Positions 52,220 to 60,267 of a stretch of DNA of 64,000 nucleotides are shown piece by piece. Source of the DNA: BOKV01 sp041739465 (GTDB taxonomy: Bacteria; Pseudomonadota; Alphaproteobacteria; Rhizobiales; Rhizobiaceae). The translations under genes and the position numbers were made by a program. The stretch spans positions 49,950-113,949 of the forward strand of contig JBGSNX010000059.1 of assembly GCA_041739465.1 (NCBI GenBank), read 5' to 3'. Within the stretch, counting starts at the first letter, position 1, and each line of letters begins with the position of its first letter. Under the pieces are notes generated by a model, which was given only the letters and a program-made list of their open reading frames with translations, had not been told where the DNA came from and made no database searches.

Positions 52220-52831
52220 CTATTTCACACTCCCAACCACCGAGGAGCGGCTGTCGTCGATGCCTTCCCACCGGCCGGAATTGGCGGCAGACTGGCGCTT
52301 GAGGAAGTGGTATTCCGTCTCGTTCCAGGGCATGACCTTGTCCTCGAGATTGTCGAGCACATAGTCGGCCCTGTCCGTGCGCACGGTCAGCACCGCATGC
52401 CCCTCACCGTTTGCCTGGCGAACTACGGTCACCAGCAGGGCGGAAGCTGGCCACCCTTTTTGCATCAGCAGGTGCCGCTTCAGCAGTACGTAGTCTTCGC
52501 AATCGCCGAATTCTTCTGGATAGGTCCAGAATTCCTCGACATTGTAGAGTTCCAGGTCGGTAACCGGCGTCACCGACTTGTTGGCAAAGCTGTTGACGGA
52601 AACGATTTCATTCCAGCGCTCGCGTGTGAGCGGCATGGATCGCGTGTCGGAACTGCGCAGGGCGCAATCCTCTCCATAGACTTTGCAGTATTCGTAGTGG
52701 CCGATGGGCTGTGTTGTACGGCCCGTAATAATCATGTGTCCGGCGTTTCCCTGTTTCGCTTCGACAGCCGTTGTCCCCAGCAAGCCGAAGGTTACAGAAA
52801 CCGCCAGCATTATCTTGCTGGTTCTGGTCAT
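52220..52831 (-). CDS. Transglutaminase-like cysteine protease, BTLCP/LapG family
   Basis: The 203-residue exported protein has a signal peptide (MTRTSKIMLAVSVTFGLLGTTAVEA) and the BTLCP catalytic triad: Cys in GDCEDYVLLKR, His in GEGHAVLTV and Asp in ADYVLDNLE. The Asp and Glu flanking the Cys (DCE) correspond to Ca2+ ligands in LapG. LapG-type proteases cleave large adhesins after a di-alanine near the N-terminus under c-di-GMP control; whether this protein does so is inference, as no adhesin or LapD is nearby. GGGGA lies 9 bases before the ATG at 52831; an ATG at 52840 is less well placed. Confidence 0.87.
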   Translation of the reverse strand: MTRTSKIMLAVSVTFGLLGTTAVEAKQGNAGHMIITGRTTQPIGHYEYCKVYGEDCALRSSDTRSMPLTRERWNEIVSVNSFANKSVTPVTDLELYNVEEFWTYPEEFGDCEDYVLLKRHLLMQKGWPASALLVTVVRQANGEGHAVLTVRTDRADYVLDNLEDKVMPWNETEYHFLKRQSAANSGRWEGIDDSRSSVVGSVK

Positions 52832-53043
52832 CTGTTGCATTCCCCGTTACAGGATCAACAATGACACAGAGAGTTTTATTTGAAGCAAAACTGCACAAGT
52901 GCGTTTTATTCAATATTGATACATGATTTTACATAGTTTTGATTCAAACAGAATTATAATTATACTCAAATTTTCTGCAATTGAGGATCAATGTTGAACC
53001 TAAATTGAGTGAAATTCGCTTAAAATTTTAAGGGTTCAAACGC
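52832..53043. other. AT-rich intergenic block upstream of the BTLCP gene
   Basis: About 200 bases are clearly richer in A+T than the surroundings, with no open frame of note. The block contains a perfect 14-base palindrome CTTAAAATTTTAAG (53019-53032) and repeated AATTGAG words. It lies between the BTLCP start and the terminator of the PilZ gene and probably carries the BTLCP promoter. Confidence 0.45.
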
Positions 53044-53065
53044 AAAAAAGCCGCCTTGCGGCGGC
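53044..53065 (-). terminator. Terminator of the tandem-PilZ gene
   Basis: GCCGCC-TTGC-GGCGGC hairpin is followed on the minus strand by six T, about 30 bases after the stop at 53094. Confidence 0.9.
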
Positions 53066-53093
53066 CCTTGCATACTGTGGTGATTTTGGCAGT

Positions 53094-53717
53094 TCAGCCA
53101 GGCATGCCAATCAGGAAACGCTCAAGCGTGTCCCGCGTCTGCAGTACTGCAAATTCGATGGCAACGCCTTCTTCGAAATGGCGAACCACACGTCCGCGCA
53201 TGCTGCCGATCCACAGCATAGTGCCAATTGCTGGCCGCACATCAATCTCGATGGCAGCGCCAGACAGCGAAAGATCGACGATCCGGGTGCGATAGGAGCG
53301 CCCGTCTTCAAGGCGGATTTCCGCAGCCCGCTGGCGCGGCACGATGCGCTCGTGGCGACGGTCTTCGGGAAGGTTGAGTTCATGGCGGTTGGCAAGCCAT
53401 GTCAGTTTGGCGGCAAGCTTGTCGCGCTTGCGTTCGGTGGCGTTGACGCTCATGGCAAAGCCGCCGTCAAATGTGCGCAGCACCACGCCTTCCAGTCGAC
53501 CGACATGATCCACATACGCGACAATGCGTTCGCCGACTTCACCAGCTTTCGGAGTCATCAGTGCAGCACTGCCCGGTGACATGTTGAGAACCTGGCAGGG
53601 AAATTCCTGGCGGTTTGCGAGCATGTACCGGCCAAACAAGGTCAGATCGACACGCTGGAACTGACGTTCCAGACTGCTCACATCAAAAGCGTCGTTTTGT
53701 TCGGGCAGGGCGCGCAT
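53094..53717 (-). CDS. Tandem PilZ-domain protein
   Basis: The 207-residue protein has two PilZ-like halves. The C-terminal one (about residues 115-200) has RRHERIVPRQRA (RxxxR) and DLSLSGAAIEI (D/NxSxxG), the c-di-GMP-binding motifs. The N-terminal half (about 20-100) has QRVDLTLFGRY and NMSPGSAAL, a weaker version missing the clear RxxxR. It is a probable cytosolic c-di-GMP receptor. ATG at 53717 was chosen; ATG at 53738 is the alternative. A degenerate CtrA-type box (53786-53800) lies upstream. Confidence 0.85.
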   Translation of the reverse strand: MRALPEQNDAFDVSSLERQFQRVDLTLFGRYMLANRQEFPCQVLNMSPGSAALMTPKAGEVGERIVAYVDHVGRLEGVVLRTFDGGFAMSVNATERKRDKLAAKLTWLANRHELNLPEDRRHERIVPRQRAAEIRLEDGRSYRTRIVDLSLSGAAIEIDVRPAIGTMLWIGSMRGRVVRHFEEGVAIEFAVLQTRDTLERFLIGMPG

Positions 53718-53825
53718 GGGAAATCCGGCTGGGTGCATTCCTGGCAGACGATTCCTGCCTTGCGCCAACTATTCCCTGCAAACGGTTAATGCTTGGTTAG
53801 CTTTTGCACATTTGCACCCCGCCGA

Positions 53826-54434
53826 TCACTGCCTGGTAGTGGTTTCCCGGCTCTTTCCGCCATCTACAACGGTCAGGTGGCCAAATCTCCTCAGTCCGGG
53901 CTGGCTGGACACTGGATCGGCAATCTTCGCAGCAGCCTCCAAGACAACAATGCGCCGGGTGCTTTTCAGGCTGTTGGCAACAAGCGCTTCATTGCCGAGC
54001 CAGTATGCGCCCGCCCTTGGCGTTGCGATCCCCAGTACCCGCGCATTGCCATCAGCGGCCATTGCCAACGGCAAGATCACGGCTTCATATTCGAGTGACT
54101 TCTCATTGGCCGTAAGTGCGGTGTAGCTGAACAGCATCGGGATGTTGTCGCGGTAGACGTTTGAAATGGTGCGCGCGACCTCGTAATTGTCTTCCTCGCG
54201 CCACAAGGCCATGAAGCCCAGGCCTTTGAGCTCTCGCCCATAGGCGGCACACAATCTCGTGCCTGCAAGCCGGAAGGACACTGTGCGAAAATGCTGAGAC
54301 ACCTCCAGAATGAACGTGTCGCCCAGAACCGAGCGGATGTCGCTGGGTTCGATCTCACTGCGTTCGGGTGCTGCCCGCGACCCGCGCAAAGTGTTCCAGT
54401 ATTCAAAAAGCTTTTGTGATCCTGGGTGTCTCAA
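53826..54434 (-). CDS. PAS_5 domain protein
   Basis: The 202-residue protein matches the PAS_5 family of Alphaproteobacteria: LFEYWNTLRGSRAAPERSEIEPSDIRSVLGDTFILEV, FRLAGTRLCAAYGRELKG and a C-terminal half with ALVANSLKSTRRIVVLEAAAK. Sensory role and partner are unknown; no output domain is fused. The TTG start at 54434 is supported by GAAGGA 8 bases upstream. The PilZ gene follows on the same strand. Confidence 0.82.
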   Translation of the reverse strand: MRHPGSQKLFEYWNTLRGSRAAPERSEIEPSDIRSVLGDTFILEVSQHFRTVSFRLAGTRLCAAYGRELKGLGFMALWREEDNYEVARTISNVYRDNIPMLFSYTALTANEKSLEYEAVILPLAMAADGNARVLGIATPRAGAYWLGNEALVANSLKSTRRIVVLEAAAKIADPVSSQPGLRRFGHLTVVDGGKSRETTTRQ

Positions 54435-54634
54435 AACGAAAGGTCCTTCACACTTGTCCCGGATCGGTGCGTCATTCCAGGTAATTGCTGCCTGCTGGGC
54501 ACTGGCTGTTTCATTTCAGTCCAGAGTTCCCTTCCAGCAGGCTTGTCTGCGGTGACGCTGCATGCTTCGTGCCAGACGCAGGATCGGCATGCGAATGAAA
54601 CAGTGTTACAGCCCACAGCCGCTCGCTGTTAAGG

Positions 54635-54650
54635 TTAACGGGCGGTTAAG
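54635..54650. promoter_or_regulatory. CtrA-type box TTAA-N7-TTAA
   Basis: TTAACGGGCGGTTAA has the two half-sites 7 bases apart, and a third TTAA lies at 54629-54632. It lies about 100 bases upstream of the small-RNA candidate and 200 bases upstream of the divergent PAS_5 start. It could serve either. Confidence 0.45.
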
Positions 54651-54742
54651 CTTTACCAAGCCTTTGAAATATGGGACTTTACACCTGCTCCTGAGGAGCG
54701 CGGGTATATTAACGCCTGCTGCCCTCGCACTATCGGTACCAG

Positions 54743-54822
54743 TCGACCGCGCAGATCTGTGGGACGGGCTTGGGGGATACGACCGAACGCCCGGTTGCCT
54801 TGTGCAACCGGGCGCTTTTTTT
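54743..54822 (+). ncRNA. Small RNA candidate with strong terminator; resembles suhB/MmgR (alpha-r8) family
   Basis: A 424-base gap without a gene ends in a near-ideal terminator: an 11-bp perfect stem (CGCCCGGTTGC/GCAACCGGGCG, 54788-54814) with a 5-base loop and seven T. No plus-strand gene lies upstream to use it, so it must end a non-coding transcript. The preceding segment has GCAGATCTGTGGGACGGG and CTTGGGGGATACGACCGA, which from memory resembles the conserved core of the rhizobial suhB-motif/MmgR sRNA (about 77 bases), a regulator of PHB granules in Sinorhizobium. The family call is moderate; that a small RNA is present is stronger. Start at 54743 is estimated from length; TATCGG near 54731 could be its -10. 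Confidence 0.68.
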
Positions 54823-54858
54823 GGAGCCTGTGCTGCCGGATTGCGCTATCGGTAAGTA

Positions 54859-55629
54859 ATGAGCGAAGAAAATACCAATCCGGCCCACAGCAATTCCGGT
54901 GCTGATAGCGAGCAACCGGTTCAAACGCAGCCAGACCGTGCCGAGCGTCGTGAGCCTGCACTCAATCTGCCGGTTTTCATCACGGTTTTTGCCCTGGTGA
55001 TGATCGCAATTCACGCTGTTCGCAGCCTGCTGCTAACGCGAAAACAGGATGTCTGGTCGCTGTTGTTGTTTGCATTCATCCCCGCGCGCTACGGCGAGGG
55101 GGCAAGCGACTATCCCGTGGCTTTGGCGTCCCTTTGGACACCGCTGACTTATGCGTTTCTTCACGCCGACTGGACCCATCTGCTGATGAACCTGCTCTGG
55201 CTGGCAGCTTTTGGCAGCCCCTTGGCCCGCCGCCTTGGCATGCGTCGTCTGGCTGCGCTGACAGTGGTTACCGCAATTGCCGGGGCGGCATTGCACTATG
55301 CCTTTTTCATCGGCGATCCTGTACCGGTAATTGGCGCTTCTGCCGTGGTATCAGGCTATATGGGTGCAGCGGGTCGATTTGCATTTCGCTCTTCCCGCGG
55401 CGGCCTCAGTGTCGATGGCCCGGCAATGACGCTGGTGCAAAGCTTTACTGACCGCCGGTTCCTGATGTTTTTTGCGGTCTGGTTCGTCCTCAATTTCGCC
55501 TTCGGCAACGGCTTTGTCTCGATCTCGGATGCCGACAGGCAGGTGGCGTGGCAGGCACATGCGGGCGGCTTTCTTGCCGGAACATTCCTGTTTTCACTGT
55601 TTGACCGGCCCTCCTTTCAGCGTCGCTGA
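54859..55629 (+). CDS. Rhomboid-family intramembrane serine protease
   Basis: The 256-residue polytopic protein has a hydrophilic N-terminus of about 35 residues and six or seven membrane helices. Rhomboid motifs are ADWTHLLMNLLWLAAFG (His and Asn of the oxyanion region), the nucleophile Ser in IGASAVVSGYMG, and the His in QAHAGGFLAG. It cleaves membrane proteins within the bilayer; substrates are unknown. It begins 37 bases after the small-RNA terminator, so it needs either read-through or its own promoter in that short gap. Confidence 0.9.
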   Translation: MSEENTNPAHSNSGADSEQPVQTQPDRAERREPALNLPVFITVFALVMIAIHAVRSLLLTRKQDVWSLLLFAFIPARYGEGASDYPVALASLWTPLTYAFLHADWTHLLMNLLWLAAFGSPLARRLGMRRLAALTVVTAIAGAALHYAFFIGDPVPVIGASAVVSGYMGAAGRFAFRSSRGGLSVDGPAMTLVQSFTDRRFLMFFAVWFVLNFAFGNGFVSISDADRQVAWQAHAGGFLAGTFLFSLFDRPSFQRR

Positions 55630-55733
55630 ACGTCCTTCAAGAACTTGTCAAACGGTCGGTTTGGGCGCAGCATGGTGGCGTTGCCGGCCTGCGCCCGCAA
55701 ACGGGCATTCGCCGGCCTTATGAGGAGGAAGGC

Positions 55734-56165
55734 ATGAACGTTGCAAACATTCTGGCAGAAAAGGGCAGGGCAGTTGTCACGATTGGCAAATCAGCCATGG
55801 TATCCGACGCGGTCGACCTGCTTGCTTCCAAACGAATTGGCGCGGTTGTCGTAACCGAAAAAGACGGCCGCATTTGCGGGATTGTTTCGGAGCGCGACAT
55901 CGTGCGCGAGCTGTCACGCAAGGGCACTGGCGTACTCGATCAACAAGTCGGCACGGTGATGACAGGGAAAGTGATTTCCTGCCACGAAGACGACACCATT
56001 GAAACGGTGATGGCAGTCATGACCGACAACCGCTTCCGCCACGTTCCCATAGAGACCGACGGCAAGTTGTCCGGGATCATTTCCATTGGGGATGTGGTCA
56101 AGCGCAAGATCGAGCAGGCGATCCGTGATGCGGAAGATTTGCGCAACTACATTGCGATGAGCTGA
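55734..56165 (+). CDS. CBS-domain pair protein
   Basis: The 143-residue protein consists of two CBS domains: KSAMVSDAVDLLASKRIGAVVVTEKDGRICGIVSERDIVREL and EDDTIETVMAVMTDNRFRHVPIETDGKLSGIISIGDVVK. Such pairs bind adenine nucleotides and act as energy or redox sensors; the partner is unknown. GAGGAGGAAGG precedes the ATG. Confidence 0.92.
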   Translation: MNVANILAEKGRAVVTIGKSAMVSDAVDLLASKRIGAVVVTEKDGRICGIVSERDIVRELSRKGTGVLDQQVGTVMTGKVISCHEDDTIETVMAVMTDNRFRHVPIETDGKLSGIISIGDVVKRKIEQAIRDAEDLRNYIAMS

Positions 56166-56202
56166 TCGCGATTGACGTCAGAGCAGAAGCAAGCTGGCGC
56201 TT

Positions 56203-57336
56203 TCAGGCGTTCTCGAACTGGCCTTGGTCGGCCATTTCTCGAATGCGCTTTCGCCCTTCGATATAGCCTATGCGGATTGCTTCGTCGGCCTTGTGAAAAT
56301 CTGCAAGGCCGACTGAAAACAGTTTGGGCCGAATGGTGAAATCGGGCGGGTCGCCTGCCATTCGCGCCCGGCCGATCCGGTCTTGGATGATGTTGAACGC
56401 TTCCATCATCACGCCCATCGTGCCGAGGTGGGATTTGGGCTGAGCTTTTGGCTGCGCCAGCGAACGTTTGGGCTCCTCGCTATGCACATTGCCGGAAAGT
56501 GGCTTGTGATCAGTAGCCGTGAAGAATGAAAGCCACGACGAAGATCGGGCATCGGCCACCTGAACGTGCTCTTCCTCGTCCCGGGCTCGTTCCCTTGTTT
56601 CATAGTGGGAAGCACGAATGACAGTGCCACGCCCGAACGTTTCGCTGTTGAGATCAGCGGCAATAACCACGTCCGGTTCGTACATCCGGCAGGCTGATAC
56701 CGGGACCGGGTTGACCAGCGCCCCATCAACAAGGTGCCGCCCACCATGCACAACCGGTGCAAAAACGCCGGGCAAAGCATAGGACGCGCGCAAGGCGGCG
56801 ATCAACGGTCCGTCGTGCAGCCAGATTTCATGGCCGGTTCGAATATCGGTGCAGATGGCAACAAAACTGGTTGGCAAATTCTCGATGGTCATGTCCGCAA
56901 GGTGCCGCTCCATGGTCGTAGCGAGCCTTGTTCCCGAAATGATGCCAGCTCCCGAAATCGAAAAATCCATATACCGGATGATGTTTGCACGGGTCAGGGA
57001 GCGCGCAAAACCTTCAAGTTCATCCAGCTTGCCGGCAAGGTAGCAGCCGCCTACCAGCGCACCAATTGAAGTGCCGGCGATCATCGAGATCGGAATTTTT
57101 TCTTCGTCGAACGCCCGCAGTAGGCCGATATGCGCCCAGCCTTTGGCCGCGCCTCCGCCAAGTGCGAGAGCTATCCCGCCGCTTTTTCGTTTTTCTGCTG
57201 CATGTGAAGCCGGGATTTGCCTGGTCGGCACGTCGCTGGCGACCGAAGCCGTGTCGAATTGCGTTTTCTCTGCGCCAAGGCGTGGGGCGCCATCAGACGC
57301 GATACTTTCCCCGGAAATCAGACCAAACAGGCCCAT
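56203..57336 (-). CDS. Patatin-like phospholipase (RssA/NTE-like)
   Basis: The 377-residue protein has the patatin fold: oxyanion GGGAAKGWAHIGLLRAF, nucleophile Ser in AGTSIGALVGG and catalytic Asp in DGALVNPVPVS. The N-terminal 50 residues and a loop around residues 240-300 are variable. It is probably a cytosolic or membrane-associated lipid hydrolase. Start at 57336 (MGLFGLISGESIASDG). It converges with the CBS gene. Confidence 0.88.
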   Translation of the reverse strand: MGLFGLISGESIASDGAPRLGAEKTQFDTASVASDVPTRQIPASHAAEKRKSGGIALALGGGAAKGWAHIGLLRAFDEEKIPISMIAGTSIGALVGGCYLAGKLDELEGFARSLTRANIIRYMDFSISGAGIISGTRLATTMERHLADMTIENLPTSFVAICTDIRTGHEIWLHDGPLIAALRASYALPGVFAPVVHGGRHLVDGALVNPVPVSACRMYEPDVVIAADLNSETFGRGTVIRASHYETRERARDEEEHVQVADARSSSWLSFFTATDHKPLSGNVHSEEPKRSLAQPKAQPKSHLGTMGVMMEAFNIIQDRIGRARMAGDPPDFTIRPKLFSVGLADFHKADEAIRIGYIEGRKRIREMADQGQFENA

Positions 57337-57465
57337 GTTAAAACACCCGTTACGCTAGCCGCCGACAGCTTTTTCGATCCTGCCCGATGCAGCCAATCAC
57401 GCGGATTTCGATCATAGACCGGAAACCATGAGGAAAAAGTGAAAATCACGCAGCGGAACTCTGCA

Positions 57466-57915
57466 TTACTTTTTGGCATACACCGCTGAAGGATCAAAAA
57501 GCGGCTTCTCGTCCGACTTTACGAGACGAATTTGGCCATTTTCAAGGGCAACCTTGCGAAAAAAGCAGGATCGCATGCCCGTGTGGCAAGCAGCGCCCGC
57601 GCCTTGGGGTTGAACCTTCAGCCAGATTGCATCCTGGTCGCAGTCAACGCGAATTTCGACAATCTTCTGGACGGTTCCCGATGTTGCGCCCTTGTGCCAC
57701 AATTCACCGCGCGACCGGCTCCAGTAATGCGCTTCCCCGGTTTGGATACTCAAGCGCAACGCTTCATCGTTCATATGGGCAAGCATCAGGACTTCGCCGC
57801 TGTCTGCATCGCTGGCTATGGCGGTGACGAGCCCTTCTGCGTTGAAACGCGGCGTCAGCTGATCGCCGGTTTCAAGTTCGCGCTTGTCTTTTGCTGTGTG
57901 AAAAATCCCAGCCAT
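57466..57915 (-). CDS. hisI: Phosphoribosyl-AMP cyclohydrolase
   Basis: The 149-residue enzyme opens the adenine ring of PR-AMP in histidine synthesis. Signatures: FNAEGLVTAIASDADSGEVLMLAHMNDEAL, the Mg-binding DCDQD, and the zinc motif CHTGMRSCFFR. It is monofunctional (no HisE domain). AGGA precedes the ATG at 57915; longer upstream frame runs inside folE and is not coding. Located 38 bases after folE, same strand. Confidence 0.95.
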   Translation of the reverse strand: MAGIFHTAKDKRELETGDQLTPRFNAEGLVTAIASDADSGEVLMLAHMNDEALRLSIQTGEAHYWSRSRGELWHKGATSGTVQKIVEIRVDCDQDAIWLKVQPQGAGAACHTGMRSCFFRKVALENGQIRLVKSDEKPLFDPSAVYAKK

Positions 57916-57953
57916 GGATCCTGTCCAGATGCGGCGGACAGGGTCCGCCTGGT

Positions 57954-58589
57954 TCAATCCCTGCGAAACCGCAGCAATGTCATGAAATTGACCTGTTCCG
58001 CCGGTTCGTTGCGGAACTGGCCTGTAAAGCAGGTTGTTGTCGTCGTCGAGCCCTGCTTGCGAATGCCGCGCATTGCCATGCACATGTGCTCGGCTTCGAG
58101 CATCACGGCAACACCGCGCGGTGACAAGGCCTCGTCGATTGCGTGGGCAATCTGCGCGGTCATGTTTTCCTGTGTCTGCAAGCGCTTGGCGAAGATGTCC
58201 ACTGTGCGAGCGATCTTCGACAACCCCAATACCTTGCCGTCCGGCAAATAGGCCACATGCGCCTTGCCGATGATGGGAACCATGTGGTGTTCGCAATGCG
58301 AATGGAAGGTAATGTCCTTGACGAGCACCATGTCGTCATAGCCACCGACCTCTTCGAAAGTGCGCCCAAGTTCCTTGGCCGGGTCTTCCCCATAGCCCGA
58401 AAACATCTCGCTATAGGCTTTTGCCACCCGCGCTGGTGTATCGAGCAGGCCTTCACGGCTTGTATCCTCGCCAATCCAGCGAAGCAGCGTCTCAACCGCC
58501 TTTTCGGCTTCCGCCTGCGATGGCCGCTCGTCCTGGGGGAGCAACCGGCGCGCGCCGGTCTTTTCGATTGATTTCAGTATCGCGTCCAT
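57954..58589 (-). CDS. folE: GTP cyclohydrolase I
   Basis: The 211-residue enzyme makes dihydroneopterin triphosphate for folate. It shows LRWIGEDTSREGLLDTPARVAKAYSEMFSGY, the zinc-binding HSHCEHHMVP and CMAMRG, and GLSKIARTVDIFAKRLQTQE. The ATG at 58589 (MDAILKSIEK) has GGAAG 6 bases upstream; an in-frame ATG at 58604 is the alternative. The folE-hisI pair is common in Rhizobiales. Confidence 0.95.
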   Translation of the reverse strand: MDAILKSIEKTGARRLLPQDERPSQAEAEKAVETLLRWIGEDTSREGLLDTPARVAKAYSEMFSGYGEDPAKELGRTFEEVGGYDDMVLVKDITFHSHCEHHMVPIIGKAHVAYLPDGKVLGLSKIARTVDIFAKRLQTQENMTAQIAHAIDEALSPRGVAVMLEAEHMCMAMRGIRKQGSTTTTTCFTGQFRNEPAEQVNFMTLLRFRRD

Positions 58590-58827
58590 GTCGAGCTTCC
58601 GCATTCCTGGTTTCCTGAACCATTTACGTTTGTGCCTTGTTGCGAGCGTTTATATAGCTTCGCAAACCGTCCCGGCAATGCGCCAGACAAGCAATCGCAA
58701 TCGCGCCGCATTTCGTTCAGTTCTGGTTCAGCCGCCGCATGCTTTTATGCGTTCAAGGATGCAGCGAACCGCTTCACGGTGAAGTTCAGGTTCAAGGCAT
58801 CGGGAAAACCTTGAAAGGGGCATGTCC

Positions 58828-59172
58828 ATGAAATCATTCTTCCGCAAAACCGCAATTGCCGCACTTGTCGGCGTTCTTGCAATCGGCTCGCTTGCCACCG
58901 CGCAAACTGCGCAGGCTGGCGACAAGCGTGTCATCGGCGCCCTGATCGGCGGTCTGGTCGTTGGCGGTATCATCGGCGCACATTCGCGCCCAGCATACGG
59001 CGCGCCAGTATATGCCCAGCCGGTTTACCGCGCTCCGGCCTATCATGCGCCCGTGTACCGCCCAGCGCATCGCCCTTATGTGGTCCAGCAGCGCTGCCAT
59101 GTTGAAAAGCGTCGTGTCTGGGACCCGTACTACGGTCACCATGTCAAACAGAAGGTGAAGGTCTGCTACTGA
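58828..59172 (+). CDS. Exported Gly-zipper, Tyr/Pro/Ala-rich small protein
   Basis: The 114-residue protein has a signal peptide (MKSFFRKTAIAALVGVLAIGSLATAQTAQA), a Gly-rich hydrophobic patch (GALIGGLVVGGIIGAHS) and repeated PVYxxPxYxAPVY units. Its C-terminal domain has two Cys (QRCHVEK, KVKVCY), possibly disulfide-linked. The function is unknown; such proteins are often envelope-associated. AAGGGG lies 7-8 bases before the ATG at 58828; the ATG at 58822 is too close to it. Confidence 0.75.
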   Translation: MKSFFRKTAIAALVGVLAIGSLATAQTAQAGDKRVIGALIGGLVVGGIIGAHSRPAYGAPVYAQPVYRAPAYHAPVYRPAHRPYVVQQRCHVEKRRVWDPYYGHHVKQKVKVCY

Positions 59173-59198
59173 TCCCCACACAGACCCCATCTTGTGCC

Positions 59199-59227
59199 AA
59201 AGGCCCCGCTTATGCGGGGCCTTTTTT
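59199..59227 (+). terminator. Terminator between convergent genes
   Basis: An 11-bp perfect stem (AAAGGCCCCGC/GCGGGGCCTTT) with TTAT loop and six T on the plus strand starts 27 bases after the exported-protein stop. It lies 4 bases from the convergent transporter stop and could serve both genes. Confidence 0.93.
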
Positions 59228-59230
59228 GTT

Positions 59231-60097
59231 TCAGTTATGCGCTGCCGAACGCCGCCATAGCACGAAGGGCAAGATCACCAGATACATGGTGATGCCATAA
59301 ACCCCTGATGGCAGGGAGAACGCGGGCAGGGCCGCGCCGCTGGCAGCAATGATCGAGCCAATTGCAATACCAAGCGTGGCATTCTGGGTGCCTGTTTCTG
59401 TCGCGATGGCTGTAGCGGTGGGCCTTGGCAGGCTCAGCACCCGCGCAGAGCCATAGCCAACCGCCAGCAGGATGACATTGAGCGCCACCAGCGCGGGCCC
59501 CAGCACCGGCAGGTTGGTGGTGAAAAGGGTCCAGTTTGACGCAAGCGCTGCGACCACGATGATCACGAAAAGAACCGTTGCAACCATCGACATGACCGGC
59601 TCGACGCGCAATGCAACCTTTGCCACGAAATGGCGCAGCGCCAGCCCCAGGGCAACCGGCAGCGCGGTTATCAGCGCCATCGAGATGGCGAGACTTGTCA
59701 CGTTGATCTCGGGGGCATCAAGACCCATGAAATGCCGCGAGGCAAGCGCCGCCAACGGCGGTACCGTCAGTACCGCCAAAAGGCTGGTGATTGCGGTCAA
59801 TGACACCGACATCGCCACATCACCTTTGGCAAACTTGGTCAGGATGTTGGACGTCACGCCGCCGGGGCAAAATGCCAGGATCATCAATCCGAGCGACAAT
59901 TCGGGCGGCAAGCCTGCGAGCGAAGCGATGATGAAGGCGATTATCGGCAAAAGCACGATCTGGTTGATGGCTCCCACGCCAAAGGCAAATGGCCGTGTTG
60001 CAACCCGCTTGAAATCATCCACGGTCAGCCCAAGTCCGAGCGAGAACATGATGACTGCCAGCGAAAGCGGCAGGAATATTGTTAAAAGGCTTTCCAT
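59231..60097 (-). CDS. Bile acid:sodium symporter (BASS) family transporter
   Basis: The 288-residue protein has about ten membrane helices in two inverted halves. It contains the BASS signatures IMFSLGLGLTVDDFKRV, LMILAFCPGGVTSNILTKFAKGDVAMSVSLTA and ATAIATETGTQNATLGIAI. It is probably an Na+-coupled importer of an organic acid; the substrate is unknown. The ATG at 60097 has GGGGGAGGAA directly upstream; a long open frame upstream is discarded. Confidence 0.9.
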   Translation of the reverse strand: MESLLTIFLPLSLAVIMFSLGLGLTVDDFKRVATRPFAFGVGAINQIVLLPIIAFIIASLAGLPPELSLGLMILAFCPGGVTSNILTKFAKGDVAMSVSLTAITSLLAVLTVPPLAALASRHFMGLDAPEINVTSLAISMALITALPVALGLALRHFVAKVALRVEPVMSMVATVLFVIIVVAALASNWTLFTTNLPVLGPALVALNVILLAVGYGSARVLSLPRPTATAIATETGTQNATLGIAIGSIIAASGAALPAFSLPSGVYGITMYLVILPFVLWRRSAAHN

Positions 60098-60267
60098 TGG
60101 TTCCTCCCCCGAGGTTCTGGCTTGCGCCAGCGCATGTTTGTTGTTGGCTGCTTTTCGTAGCATCGGCGGCAAGCCTGCGGCAATGGCGACCTCAGTGACG
60201 AGGCGGGTCGATTTTTTGCAAATCATGGCTATATTGGGAACAAGCGCCGCTTCGCAGGAACCCATCC

